Below, piece after piece: positions 24,999 through 32,576 of a stretch of 63,721 bases of DNA (position 1 is the first letter of the stretch; every line of letters begins with the position of its first letter). Origin of the DNA: an uncultured Oscillospiraceae bacterium (GTDB lineage: Bacteria > Bacillota > Clostridia > Oscillospirales > Acutalibacteraceae); NCBI GenBank assembly GCA_900544715.1, contig UQWL01000016.1:1-63721 (forward strand), given 5' to 3'. Made by a program: the position numbers and the translations under genes. The notes beneath the pieces are model-generated. The model made no database searches and had not been told where the DNA came from. It saw only the letters and a program-made list of their open reading frames with translations.

Positions 24999-25328
24999 TC
25001 AAATCAGCGTAGACAACCGGGAGGCGAGCCGGTAAGCATTCTCCCCGCTCGCCAGCACGGCAATTCCCTTTTCCTGCGCACGCGCGCGCGCGTCCTCATC
25101 AAGCGGCGCATCCTCACACAGCACAATGCAGGCCACATCCGCGAGCATCGCCACGGCAATGGAATTGACGTTTCCCATCACCGTAAACCAGGCGTCCCCG
25201 CTCTGCGCGCGGGACATCACCCAACTGAGCAGATCGCCGCAGTAGCCGCCCGTCACCTCGCGGGAAAGCGCCTCCCCACCCACGGCCACATGCAGATCAA
25301 GGCGCTGCACAAGCTCTTCTACCGTCAT
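24999..25328 (-). CDS. DRTGG-domain protein (cluster copy 2)
   Basis: 109 residues from ATG 25328; a GTG at 25337 is a possible alternative. The fold is the DRTGG domain: MTVEELVQRLDLHVAVGGEA, REVTGGYCGDLLSWVMSRAQSGDAWFTVMGNVNSIAVAMLADVACIVLCED, then GIAVLASGENAYRLASRL. The variant TGGYCGDLLS replaces the DRTGG signature. Domain members bind nucleotides or act as small regulatory modules. It is the last gene of a minus-strand cluster with a hydrogenase-like protein, an anti-sigma-type ATPase and a second DRTGG protein, so a regulatory role in redox sensing is likely (inference). Confidence 0.8.
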   Translation of the reverse strand: MTVEELVQRLDLHVAVGGEALSREVTGGYCGDLLSWVMSRAQSGDAWFTVMGNVNSIAVAMLADVACIVLCEDAPLDEDARARAQEKGIAVLASGENAYRLASRLSTLI

Positions 25329-25355
25329 GTTCTCCACATCCTTCCGGCCAGAGGT

Positions 25356-26684
25356 TCAGCTGTTTTCGCTGGAGGTCTGATCCGTATTTTTCTCCTCCTT
25401 CTTGCGGAAGGGGGCCGGTATGTAATTCTCAAATTCTGTGGATTTTGCCTGCTTGCTCATAAAGAACACGCAATCCTGCTCGCTGGCCATGCCGCGCACA
25501 ATATCCTCCGCGAGCGCCCGGCAGGAGGGCGCGCCGCAGGTGCCGCAATCCAACCCCGGCAGCCGCTCGTGCAGTTCATTTAATTCATTCATGCGCTTCA
25601 TCGCATCAATCACGTTATCCGCCAGCTTCAAAACAGAGCTCGCCTCCAGCGGGCGCTGCCAATACATCTCCTGCGGGATCTCGTCATCCTCCAAATGGTT
25701 GCAGGAAACAGGCAGGTAGCGCCTAAGCCTTTGCAGCCGCGCGCGGGCGACAAACGGGTTTTCCACCGTGAGCACGCCGCCGACGCAGCCGCCCGTGCAG
25801 GCGTTGAGCTCAATAAAATCGATGTCGTTGAGCTTTTCATCCTCCAGCTCTTCGAGCACTTTAATGACGTTCTCCGTGCCATCCGCCGCCAGGTAACGGT
25901 CGCGCAGGAGCGCCGCAGATTCCCCGCCGCTGCCGGCCCAGCTCACGCCGATGAGCCCCGACTGACGCATATTCTCCGGCGATTTGACCTTATCCATCTG
26001 CTGGAACAGGACAGGGTATACGTTTTTGATCGCCACCACGCCATCCACATTGGATTTCTCCAGCCCCAGCGGTTGCTTGACCGCCGTGTTTTTCGCCGGG
26101 CAGGGCGTCAGGAAAAAGATGCCGATCTCCGATGGAGCAAGCCCCGTTTTCTCCACCGCCTCAATGCGGGCGAGCCTTGCCGCCTCCTCCATTGGAGAAT
26201 TCAGATCGAGCAGATGATCGATCAGCTTCGGGAATCGGACGCGGATGAGCCTGCACACCGCCGGGCAAGCAGAGGAAATCACGGGCTTTTTCAGCTTTCC
26301 GCTCTCCATCAGAATCCTGGTGGCGCTGCTGACGAGCTCCGCCCCGCGGGACACCTCAAACGCATCGTCAAAGCCCATCGATTTCAATGCAGTCAGCACA
26401 TAATCCACATCGTCCAGATTATTAAACTGGCCGTACAGCGTTGGCGCAGGCAGCGCGACACGGTATTTATAATCCAGTATTTTATTGAAGGAATCGCACT
26501 CCGCATATTTCGCGTGGTGCGGGCAGATTCGGATGCATTCGCCGCAATCGATGCAGCGCTCGGAAATAATGTGCGCCTTCCCATTACGCACACGGATTGC
26601 TTCGGTGGGGCACCGCTTGATGCAATTGGTGCAGCCCTCGCATTTTTCCTCATCCAGACGCACCGAATGGAAAAAAGCCTCCAT
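25356..26684 (-). CDS. [FeFe]-hydrogenase-like sensory protein with Fe-S domains
   Basis: 442 residues. N-terminal 2x[4Fe-4S] ferredoxin domain: CEGCTNCIKRCPTEAI and CIDCGECIRICPHHA (residues 15-60). The hydrogenase large-domain fold follows, with changed active-site motifs: SSACPAVCRLI in place of TSCCPAW, TPCPAKN kept, and LNACTGGCVGG in place of MACPGGCxxGGGQ. Residues 385-415 form a PF04060-type Fe-S domain, LPGLDCGTCGAPSCRALAEDI. This architecture matches the putative sensory (group C-like) hydrogenases of Clostridia rather than a catalytic enzyme. ATG 26684 has AGAGGTGA upstream. It likely senses H2 or redox state and passes it to the neighbouring HATPase (inference). Confidence 0.85.
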   Translation of the reverse strand: MEAFFHSVRLDEEKCEGCTNCIKRCPTEAIRVRNGKAHIISERCIDCGECIRICPHHAKYAECDSFNKILDYKYRVALPAPTLYGQFNNLDDVDYVLTALKSMGFDDAFEVSRGAELVSSATRILMESGKLKKPVISSACPAVCRLIRVRFPKLIDHLLDLNSPMEEAARLARIEAVEKTGLAPSEIGIFFLTPCPAKNTAVKQPLGLEKSNVDGVVAIKNVYPVLFQQMDKVKSPENMRQSGLIGVSWAGSGGESAALLRDRYLAADGTENVIKVLEELEDEKLNDIDFIELNACTGGCVGGVLTVENPFVARARLQRLRRYLPVSCNHLEDDEIPQEMYWQRPLEASSVLKLADNVIDAMKRMNELNELHERLPGLDCGTCGAPSCRALAEDIVRGMASEQDCVFFMSKQAKSTEFENYIPAPFRKKEEKNTDQTSSENS

Positions 26685-26750
26685 TTGTCGTCACCTCTTC
26701 CCCGTGGGGCAAAGCCCATCGGGCCCTTTCTCACAGCCTGAAAGCGCCGT

Positions 26751-27188
26751 TCAGGCCGACGGATTATTTTTGGCATACACCTTAAGGCGCATGGTGGTGC
26801 CGACGTCGATCTCCGTCTCAATCACCATTTCGTCCGTATATTTTTTGATATTGGGAAGCCCCATGCCCGCACCGAAGCCCAGGGAACGGACATTGTCCGG
26901 CGCGGTGGAATAGCCCGCCTTCATGGCAAGCTCCACATCCTTGATGCCAGGCCCGTGGTCCGCGAGCACCATACTGATGCAGTCCGGCGAGATCTCCACA
27001 TCGATCTCCCCGCCGCCGGCGTGGATGACCATGTTGATCTCCCCCTCGTACATGGCGATGGAGACATTGCGCACAACATCCGGGTCGAACCCCAGCTCCT
27101 TGAGCACGCGCTTGACATCGCCGGAAGCCTCCCCTGCGCGGGTGAAGTCATCTCCCGATACCTCATAATGCAGTTTTACGCTGTCCAT
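26751..27188 (-). CDS. HATPase_c anti-sigma-factor-like serine kinase
   Basis: 145 residues of the RsbW/SpoIIAB GHKL fold: N-box VVRNVSIAMYEGEINMVIHAGGG (about 38-60), G1 box LADHGPGIKDVELAMKAGYSTAP, and G2 FGAGMGLPNIKKYTDEM, closing with GTTMRLKVY. Such proteins phosphorylate an anti-anti-sigma partner or bind a sigma factor. It lies 66 bp upstream of the hydrogenase-like gene in the same unit. No STAS antagonist or PP2C phosphatase is present in the window. In related Clostridial clusters the same gene accompanies [FeFe]-hydrogenase operons. Confidence 0.86.
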   Translation of the reverse strand: MDSVKLHYEVSGDDFTRAGEASGDVKRVLKELGFDPDVVRNVSIAMYEGEINMVIHAGGGEIDVEISPDCISMVLADHGPGIKDVELAMKAGYSTAPDNVRSLGFGAGMGLPNIKKYTDEMVIETEIDVGTTMRLKVYAKNNPSA

Positions 27189-27251
27189 TCTCTATGACCA
27201 TCCTTTTCGCAGTTATCACCTGAAAGAGTTTCCTTCCGCCGTCGGAATCCA

Positions 27252-27602
27252 TCAGGCGCCGCTGCGGCCACGCAGGCCGTTTGCATAGAGCATCCCACAG
27301 GAGGTAAACATTTCATATTCCGTAGAGAGCAGCACCATGCCGCGCTCTGCCGCCAGGGCCTTCATATCCTCATCCGGCTGCTTGCCGCGCACAAAAACAA
27401 TGCACTGCATATCCATCATCTCCGCCGTGCGAATCACCTGCGGATTGACAAGGCCGGTGAGCAGAACGGCCTGCTCCTTGACAAAGGCGAGCACATCGCT
27501 CATCATATCGCTCCCGCAGGCGGTGTGCACCTCCCGCTCCAATAAGCTTTCACCGCATAGGACCTGTGCGTCTAAAAGTTCCTTGATTTTTTGCACTGTC
27601 AT
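27252..27602 (-). CDS. DRTGG-domain protein (cluster copy 1)
   Basis: 116 residues, start ATG 27602 with GGGAGG upstream. MTVQKIKELLDAQVLCGESLLEREVHTACGSDMMSDVLAFVKEQAVLLTGLVNPQVIRTAEMMDMQCIVFVRGK is the DRTGG fold, related to the 109-residue copy at 24999 (same MTV start, the LV/VA-G-N/L-V-N-x core and a closing GIAVL/GMVLLS strand). It is the promoter-proximal gene of the sensory cluster. Its upstream side is occupied by the modular repeat array. Confidence 0.8.
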   Translation of the reverse strand: MTVQKIKELLDAQVLCGESLLEREVHTACGSDMMSDVLAFVKEQAVLLTGLVNPQVIRTAEMMDMQCIVFVRGKQPDEDMKALAAERGMVLLSTEYEMFTSCGMLYANGLRGRSGA

Positions 27603-27680
27603 GGAAAGCCCTCCCGATCGATCGATTAGATTCTGGATTCAGTATACAGGATTCCTATTTTTTTTTCAACTGCTTACAAA

Positions 27681-28032
27681 ATGATTCGAGTTTCAAAATT
27701 TTGAAACTCGAATCATTAAAAAAATGCCTGTCGGCGCAAAACGCCTCCTGCCGCAAAGCGGCAACGCCATTTTTCGTGAAGGGAAGCTTTTTTGTGATAC
27801 AATCGTTTCAAGTCTTACGACTTGAAACATTGAAAAAATGCCTGTCGGCGCAAAACGCCTCCCGCCGCAAAGCGGTAACGCCATTTTTCGTGAAGGGGAA
27901 GCTTTTTTGTGATACAATCGTTTCAAGTCTGACGACTTGAAACATTGGAAAAATGCCTGTCGGCGCAAAACGCCTCCTGCCGCAAAGCGGCAACGCCATT
28001 TTTCGTGAAGGGGAAGCTTTTTTGTGATACAA
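27681..28032. repeat. Tandem array of three modular structured repeats
   Basis: A perfect 36-bp palindrome (27681-27716) is followed by three near-identical units with a period of 115 bp. Each has a core of about 60 bp and a gap module ending GTGATACAAT. Between cores lie 24-bp inverted repeats, GTTTCAAGTC-TTAC-GACTTGAAAC (27805-27828) and the same arms with centre TGAC (27920-27943). On the minus strand the core reads AAAAATGGC...GGCATTTTT as an outer stem enclosing two hairpins, GCCGC-TTT-GCGGC and GGCG-TTTTG-CGCC, a three-way-junction shape. Single copies recur at 59.6 and 63.6 kb in the other orientation. No gene overlaps it credibly. Confidence 0.88.
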
Positions 28033-28066
28033 TAAAAATATCTAAAATATAAAAGGAGGCATTCGA

Positions 28067-28420
28067 ATGCATTGGACATTGACAACATTAGAGGTATCCA
28101 ATCTGGAGGAAAGCCTGCGGTTTTACTGTGGGGCGCTCGGCATGCCGCTGCTGGAGCGGTTCTCCAACGGTCACGGTGCGGAAATTGCGATGCTGGGTGA
28201 ACAAAACGCCATCCATCTGGAGCTGCTCTGCAAGGGGGATACCCCGGCTGGCGCGCATGGCGGCTTTTCCATCGGCTTTGAAACGGAAAATGCCGCAGAC
28301 CTCGCCGCGCGGCTGGACCAAAATTTTACCGGTCCTATGTCCCCCAACCCTGCGCTGAAATTCTATTTTATCCGCGATCCGGACGGCTACCGGGTGCAAT
28401 TGATCGAACGAATCAAATGA
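28067..28420 (+). CDS. VOC-family (glyoxalase/dioxygenase) protein
   Basis: 117 residues with one vicinal-oxygen-chelate domain of two beta-alpha-beta-beta-beta units: WTLTTLEVSNLEESLRFYCGALGMPLLERF, then AIHLELLC, GGFSIGFETENAADLAARLDQ and FYFIRDPDGYRVQLIERIK. His at the first strand is lost (TTLEV), while the second metal-site Glu (QLIE) and ELL remain. The family includes glyoxalase I and many resistance or hydrolase folds; the substrate cannot be read. ATG 28067 has AAAGGAGGC. It is read away from the repeat array, whose last unit supplies a GTGATACAATAAAA stretch upstream that may act as promoter. Confidence 0.8.
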   Translation: MHWTLTTLEVSNLEESLRFYCGALGMPLLERFSNGHGAEIAMLGEQNAIHLELLCKGDTPAGAHGGFSIGFETENAADLAARLDQNFTGPMSPNPALKFYFIRDPDGYRVQLIERIK

Positions 28421-28460
28421 GAAAACAAGAGGAATGAGGGCCAATCACCCATGAAGAAAA

Positions 28461-28500
28461 GACGGATGTAGCATGCATGGCATGCCACATCCGTCTCTCC
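28461..28500. terminator. Bidirectional terminator, VOC / GH13
   Basis: GACGGATGT (28461-28469) pairs with ACATCCGTC (28487-28495), with an inner GCATGC/GCATGC stem; T-rich beyond. It serves converging genes. Confidence 0.75.
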
Positions 28501-28566
28501 ATTTTATTGTCTTGTGCGAACAAAATGCACATAAGGCGTTTTGCACGGCAAACATTTTCCAATGCA

Positions 28567-30447
28567 TCAAATCTGCTCCATCCAGCCGCCCAAGCCCAGC
28601 ACCGCACAGCTCAACGGCGGCATCGTCAGGCAGCCTTCCCACGGCATCACGCCCATTAAGCCCTTCGCTGCCCGCCAGTCATACGGCAGGGCATAGGTGT
28701 AATCATGATCGCCGCGGTTGATAACCGTTAAAATTCGGTCGCTCCCCTTGTTCCGCGCAAAGGCAAGCATGCCGCCCTCCGACCAAATCGGCTCAAACGC
28801 TCCATCCACCAGCGCCGGGCAGGCACGCCGCACCGCGCCCAGCCTGCGGTACCACGCGAGCAGCTCCCGATCCTCCCGACCCCATGGGTAACAGCCGCGG
28901 TTGAAGGGGTCGCCATATCCCTCCATCCCGGCCTCATCCCCATAATAAATGGAGGGAACGCCCGGTAGGGTATATTGAATCGCCGTTGCAAGGCGCATCA
29001 GCTTTAAGCCTCGCGCACGCTGCTCCGGGGAGAGCGCTCTGCCGCTCTGCCATTCTCGCCCGCGGCCGTTGGCCTCCTCGCCCGCCAGCGCAGTGATCGC
29101 GCGCGGGGTATCGTGCGTGCCGATATGGTTCATTAGAATATGCAGCACCTGAGGCGGATAGTGCTCTACGATCGATAGCACCGCGTCGAAAAAACCGTCG
29201 GAAGAGCCTGTGCGTAAAAACGACAGTACCGCGTTGGCAAAGGGGTAATTCATCACGCTATCGAGCTGATCCCCCAGCAAATAACGGCGGCGCAGGCCGT
29301 AGCTGTATTTATTGGAGGCGTCCTCCCAGACCTCGCCGAGCACCAGGGCATCCGCCTTTTCCGCCTTTGCGGCCCGGCGCAGCGCATCGAGGAACACATC
29401 AGGCAATTCATCCGCCACATCCAGCCGCCAGCCGGAGGCACCGGCCCGCAGCCACTTGCGCACCACGCCGTTTTCCCCGGTGATAAACTCCAAAAAGCCC
29501 GGATCCTCCTCGCGCACCTCTGGCAGGATTTTAACCCCCCACCAGGAAGCGTAATCATCCGGCCAGGTACGGAACTGATACCAGGAATAATAGGGGGATT
29601 GCTGCGACTGATAGGCCCCCAAACCCGGATAGCGGCCGTTCTGGTTGAAATAGACGCTGTCGCTGCCCGTATGGCTGAAAACGCCGTCGAGCACAACGCG
29701 GATCTTGCACTTGGCCGCCGCCTCGCACAGAGCGGAAAAATCCTCCTCCGACCCAAGCAGAGGATCGATCCTGCAGTAATCCGCCGTATCGTACCGATGG
29801 TTGGACTGCGCCTCAAACACCGGATTGAGATAGAGGCAAGTCACGCCCAGGGCGGCAAGCGCGGGGAGCTTTTCGAGGATCCCGTTCAAATCTCCGCCGA
29901 AAAAGTCGTTATTGAGCACTTTGCCGTCGCTCGTGGGGCGCCATTCCGGTTCGCCGCCCCAATCCTCCCTCAGAATACGTCCCTCCGGCACGGTTGCCCG
30001 GCACGAGCCAGATTTACAGAACCGGTCCGGGAAGATTTGATAGATCACGCCGCCCTTGAGCCACTCCGGTGTGGTAAAGGCGGGATCTGTCACGGTGAGC
30101 TGCCAATCCTCCCCTTCAAAAGCGACCTGGCCCAGCCCGTTGCCCGCATGTGTCACCCGCGCACGGCCCCAATCCGTGTCATATTCAAAATGATACCAAT
30201 ACAGCCCTTTTTCCGGCGCCGCATATTCTGCGCGCCACCATTCTGAATAGGAGCCCTGCATCCCATCCCATTCCATGGGGTGATATTCCCAGTCACCTCG
30301 GTCATCCCTGTGAATGACAAACCAGGCCGCGACACAGTGGATGCCGCGCGGGAGCATCAGGCGGTAGCGCACGCTTTCCCCCGCCGGGACAGCTCCAAAT
30401 TTGCTTTTATACCGCACATCGCGGGAATTGTGGGGACAATCGGGCAA
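28567..30447 (-). CDS. GH13 glycoside hydrolase, neopullulanase/cyclomaltodextrinase-like
   Basis: About 626 residues. An N-terminal CBM34-like beta-domain (1-125) precedes the TIM barrel. Conserved regions: YLNPVFEAQSNHRYDTADY (region V/I), VVLDGVFSHTG (region I), GWRLDVADELP with the nucleophile Asp (region II), LGEVWED with the acid Glu (region III), and NHIGTHDTPR with the stabilising Asp (region IV). It cleaves or transfers alpha-glucans inside the cell, as there is no signal peptide. The start TTG 30447 sits 8 bases from AAGGAG; a GTG at 30456 overlaps that site. It is a single gene, so its sugar uptake partner is elsewhere. Confidence 0.9.
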   Translation of the reverse strand: MPDCPHNSRDVRYKSKFGAVPAGESVRYRLMLPRGIHCVAAWFVIHRDDRGDWEYHPMEWDGMQGSYSEWWRAEYAAPEKGLYWYHFEYDTDWGRARVTHAGNGLGQVAFEGEDWQLTVTDPAFTTPEWLKGGVIYQIFPDRFCKSGSCRATVPEGRILREDWGGEPEWRPTSDGKVLNNDFFGGDLNGILEKLPALAALGVTCLYLNPVFEAQSNHRYDTADYCRIDPLLGSEEDFSALCEAAAKCKIRVVLDGVFSHTGSDSVYFNQNGRYPGLGAYQSQQSPYYSWYQFRTWPDDYASWWGVKILPEVREEDPGFLEFITGENGVVRKWLRAGASGWRLDVADELPDVFLDALRRAAKAEKADALVLGEVWEDASNKYSYGLRRRYLLGDQLDSVMNYPFANAVLSFLRTGSSDGFFDAVLSIVEHYPPQVLHILMNHIGTHDTPRAITALAGEEANGRGREWQSGRALSPEQRARGLKLMRLATAIQYTLPGVPSIYYGDEAGMEGYGDPFNRGCYPWGREDRELLAWYRRLGAVRRACPALVDGAFEPIWSEGGMLAFARNKGSDRILTVINRGDHDYTYALPYDWRAAKGLMGVMPWEGCLTMPPLSCAVLGLGGWMEQI

Positions 30448-30514
30448 GCAAAACACTCCTTATCTCAACACAAAAAGATACTCAGATATATCAGTATATG
30501 CGACATATGCCGGA

Positions 30515-31174
30515 TCAATCCTTTTTCTCTTTTCCTTCCTCTTCCGGCTCAATTTTGACGGCGGTGCCGCTCGTGATGACGCCCATGAGGTTTCCGGCAA
30601 AATTAACATAATCGAAATCGACGCCGATCAATGCATTCCCGCCTGCCAGCGCGGTTTTCTCAATCAAACGGCGCATTGCCGCCCTGCGCGCCTCTTCCAA
30701 TTTTGATTCAAACACATTGCTGCGCTCGCCGAATAAATCCGAAACGCTTGCGCTCCATTCGCTGAAAAAGCCCGTGCCCATCACAACCTCCGCGCATACG
30801 ACACCGCAGTATGCTTCGATCCGGTACCCTTCAAAGGAATAACCGGTGGTCTGAGGCATCGTCTTTTGGAGTGTTATGAGGTTATCACGCACCTTTTGGC
30901 GCTCTTCTATTTTTTGAAGACGCTCCCTCGATGCAAGCAGCCGTTTTTGCAGCAGCTCCCGCAGGGAAAATTCCATCTGCGGATTTGCACGCAGCTTTTC
31001 CTGCAAATCGGCCTGCGCCCGCTCCAATTCGCCGCAGTCTTTCGAGCCTAAGGCATCATAGATCTTGCTGCACGCAATACATGCAGGATACTCCCTGCCG
31101 TCTTTTCCAAAAATTTGATAGGGCATAGAAAAGCCGCTCTTTTTCTCGCCGCAGACCGCACAGATAAACCCCAT
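30515..31174 (-). CDS. YbjQ/UPF0145-domain protein with N-terminal zinc ribbon
   Basis: 219 residues from ATG 31174 (AAAGGAG upstream). FICAVCGEKKSGFSMPYQIFGKDGREYPACIACSKIY forms a four-Cys zinc ribbon at residues 3-40. A helical, charged middle (ELERAQADLQEKL...RERLQKIEERQKVRDNLI) is probably coiled coil. The C-terminal domain (about 115-205) is UPF0145: GYRIEAYCGVVCAEVVMGTGFFSEW, RAAMRRLIEKTALAGGNALIGVDFDY. UPF0145 forms a homopentameric ring of unknown role, sometimes called heavy-metal-binding. No partner genes suggest the function. Confidence 0.8.
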   Translation of the reverse strand: MGFICAVCGEKKSGFSMPYQIFGKDGREYPACIACSKIYDALGSKDCGELERAQADLQEKLRANPQMEFSLRELLQKRLLASRERLQKIEERQKVRDNLITLQKTMPQTTGYSFEGYRIEAYCGVVCAEVVMGTGFFSEWSASVSDLFGERSNVFESKLEEARRAAMRRLIEKTALAGGNALIGVDFDYVNFAGNLMGVITSGTAVKIEPEEEGKEKKD

Positions 31175-31234
31175 CGTACGCACTCCTTTCTAACCTGAAA
31201 ACATCCGTTTCAGCTGGTTTGCCTCTGCCGTTTC

Positions 31235-31972
31235 TCAGCCGCGCCCCCAGGTGCAGCCCCTTTCCCCATTCAGCACGGCGAAAAGCGCGGGGATCGTGCA
31301 TTCCTCCAAATCGAGCCAGGCCGCTGCCTCCGGGATGTTTTCCAGATAATGCGCATCCGAATCGCACAGGAGCGGAAGGCCCTGAAGCGCCGGATACCGC
31401 GCCATATAATCCGCCACCTCCGCCGCGCACGTCAGCTCCGCCGCACGAAAGCCCCATGCCGCCTCAAATGTGCCAAGGCTGGAGATCACGCTGTAGGAGG
31501 GCCGGTCCAGATGGGCAGGGAAGCAAACGCCCCCATAGTCGCGCACGAGCTTCGCAACACGATCCACCCGAATTTCTGAAGCCGTCGTCAGCAGGGTGGG
31601 CTCCAGGCCAAGGATGCCATCCTCCGCATCCATCACGCGCTGCTCGCCGAAGATCTCCGGCCGGTTTTGAACGGGCGGAATATGCGCCTGAATAAATTGT
31701 GAAAAATCCATCGCCTGCTCAAGTGTGGCAAAAAGGCAGATGACATGCGCCTCCTCCGCCGTGCACAGCTCCATGCCGGGGATCACCAAAAGGCCCGCCT
31801 GCGCGCCCGCCTCCATCGCGGCGGGGCAGTTCAGGCAGGAATTATGATCCGTCAGCGCAATTATCTGCATCCCCTGCAACGCCGCCATGTTTACAAGGTT
31901 GTAGGGGGTCATATCGTTATCCCCGCAGGGGGATAGGCAGGAATGCAGGTGAAGATCGTAATACAGTTTCAT
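31235..31972 (-). CDS. PHP-domain phosphoesterase
   Basis: 245 residues from ATG 31972; the frame is open further upstream but AAGGGTGT precedes this ATG. Metal motifs of the PHP fold are clear: YYDLHLHSCLSPCGDND (HxH), IIALTDHNSCLN (DH), VIPGMELCTAEEAHVICLF (E and H), FPAHLDRPSYS and a closing LCDSDAHYLENI. PHP proteins hydrolyse phosphoesters with a trinuclear metal site. This short, stand-alone form occurs beside DRTGG and [FeFe]-hydrogenase genes in Clostridia, and here a DRTGG/hydrogenase-like cluster lies 4 kb away on the same strand. Substrate unknown. Confidence 0.88.
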   Translation of the reverse strand: MKLYYDLHLHSCLSPCGDNDMTPYNLVNMAALQGMQIIALTDHNSCLNCPAAMEAGAQAGLLVIPGMELCTAEEAHVICLFATLEQAMDFSQFIQAHIPPVQNRPEIFGEQRVMDAEDGILGLEPTLLTTASEIRVDRVAKLVRDYGGVCFPAHLDRPSYSVISSLGTFEAAWGFRAAELTCAAEVADYMARYPALQGLPLLCDSDAHYLENIPEAAAWLDLEECTIPALFAVLNGERGCTWGRG

Positions 31973-32081
31973 ATTGACACCCTTATGAGCCTCTTTCTGT
32001 GCCGGGCAGTTTGCACAGGGTAAGGCTCCCTCCCTGTGTAGAGCCCCCGGCGGCATTCGCAAGAGAACGTTTTGCACTCAG

Positions 32082-32525
32082 TCACACGCGCTGTGTGCCG
32101 CTTTCCGCCCGCTCTTGCATACACAGGCGGCAGACCGTATCCGCCGCCTGTGCGATATAGGCGGAGAGGGGCTGATTCTCCACCCCCATCACGCTGACCG
32201 CGCATTTAGAGGCGGGGATCAAAACTTTCTGCGCGCTGCTCTCTGAGATGGCGCGCGCCATTTGGGGCGTGATTTCGCCGAGCATCGCATTAGAAAGCAG
32301 CAGGCCGATCGGGCCCAGGATCACATCCGCGCGTGCGGCATTGTAAACGACCGCATTTTCTCCCGTTGCACCCGCATCCGCGCCGGCCTTGAGCATTGCA
32401 TTCGTGGCCAGCACATTGGTGCCCACGCAGACAATCTGCACACCGGGCAGCTCCTTTTCACGCAGGGAGGCGACCAAGCGGCTGCCAACGCCGCCGCCCT
32501 GCCCATCGATCACCAAAAGACGCAT
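32082..32525 (-). CDS. DUF3842 family protein
   Basis: 147 residues from ATG 32525 (AAAGGATGG upstream). MRLLVIDGQGGGVGSRLVASL is a glycine-rich nucleotide-binding loop; ELPGVQIVCVGTNVLATNAMLKAGAD, ILGPIGLLLSNAMLGEITPQMARAISESSAQKVLIPASKC and VMGVENQPLSAYIAQAADTV complete the DUF3842 profile. The function is unknown. It lies 109 bp upstream of the PHP gene and just after trkH on the minus strand. Confidence 0.8.
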   Translation of the reverse strand: MRLLVIDGQGGGVGSRLVASLREKELPGVQIVCVGTNVLATNAMLKAGADAGATGENAVVYNAARADVILGPIGLLLSNAMLGEITPQMARAISESSAQKVLIPASKCAVSVMGVENQPLSAYIAQAADTVCRLCMQERAESGTQRV

Positions 32526-32576
32526 CGCCATAACCATCCTTTCTCTGAAAGGGTCGAAAAGCTTTGCCTGGCCCTC

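Noticed and set aside
27681..28032. CRISPR array
   Set aside because: Only three units, period 115 bp, with near-identical 'spacers' and no cas genes; it is a modular repeat array.
27693..28088. Minus-strand reading frame of 131 residues across the repeat array
   Set aside because: It is the translated tandem repeat (the same block of residues three times) with no ribosome binding site.
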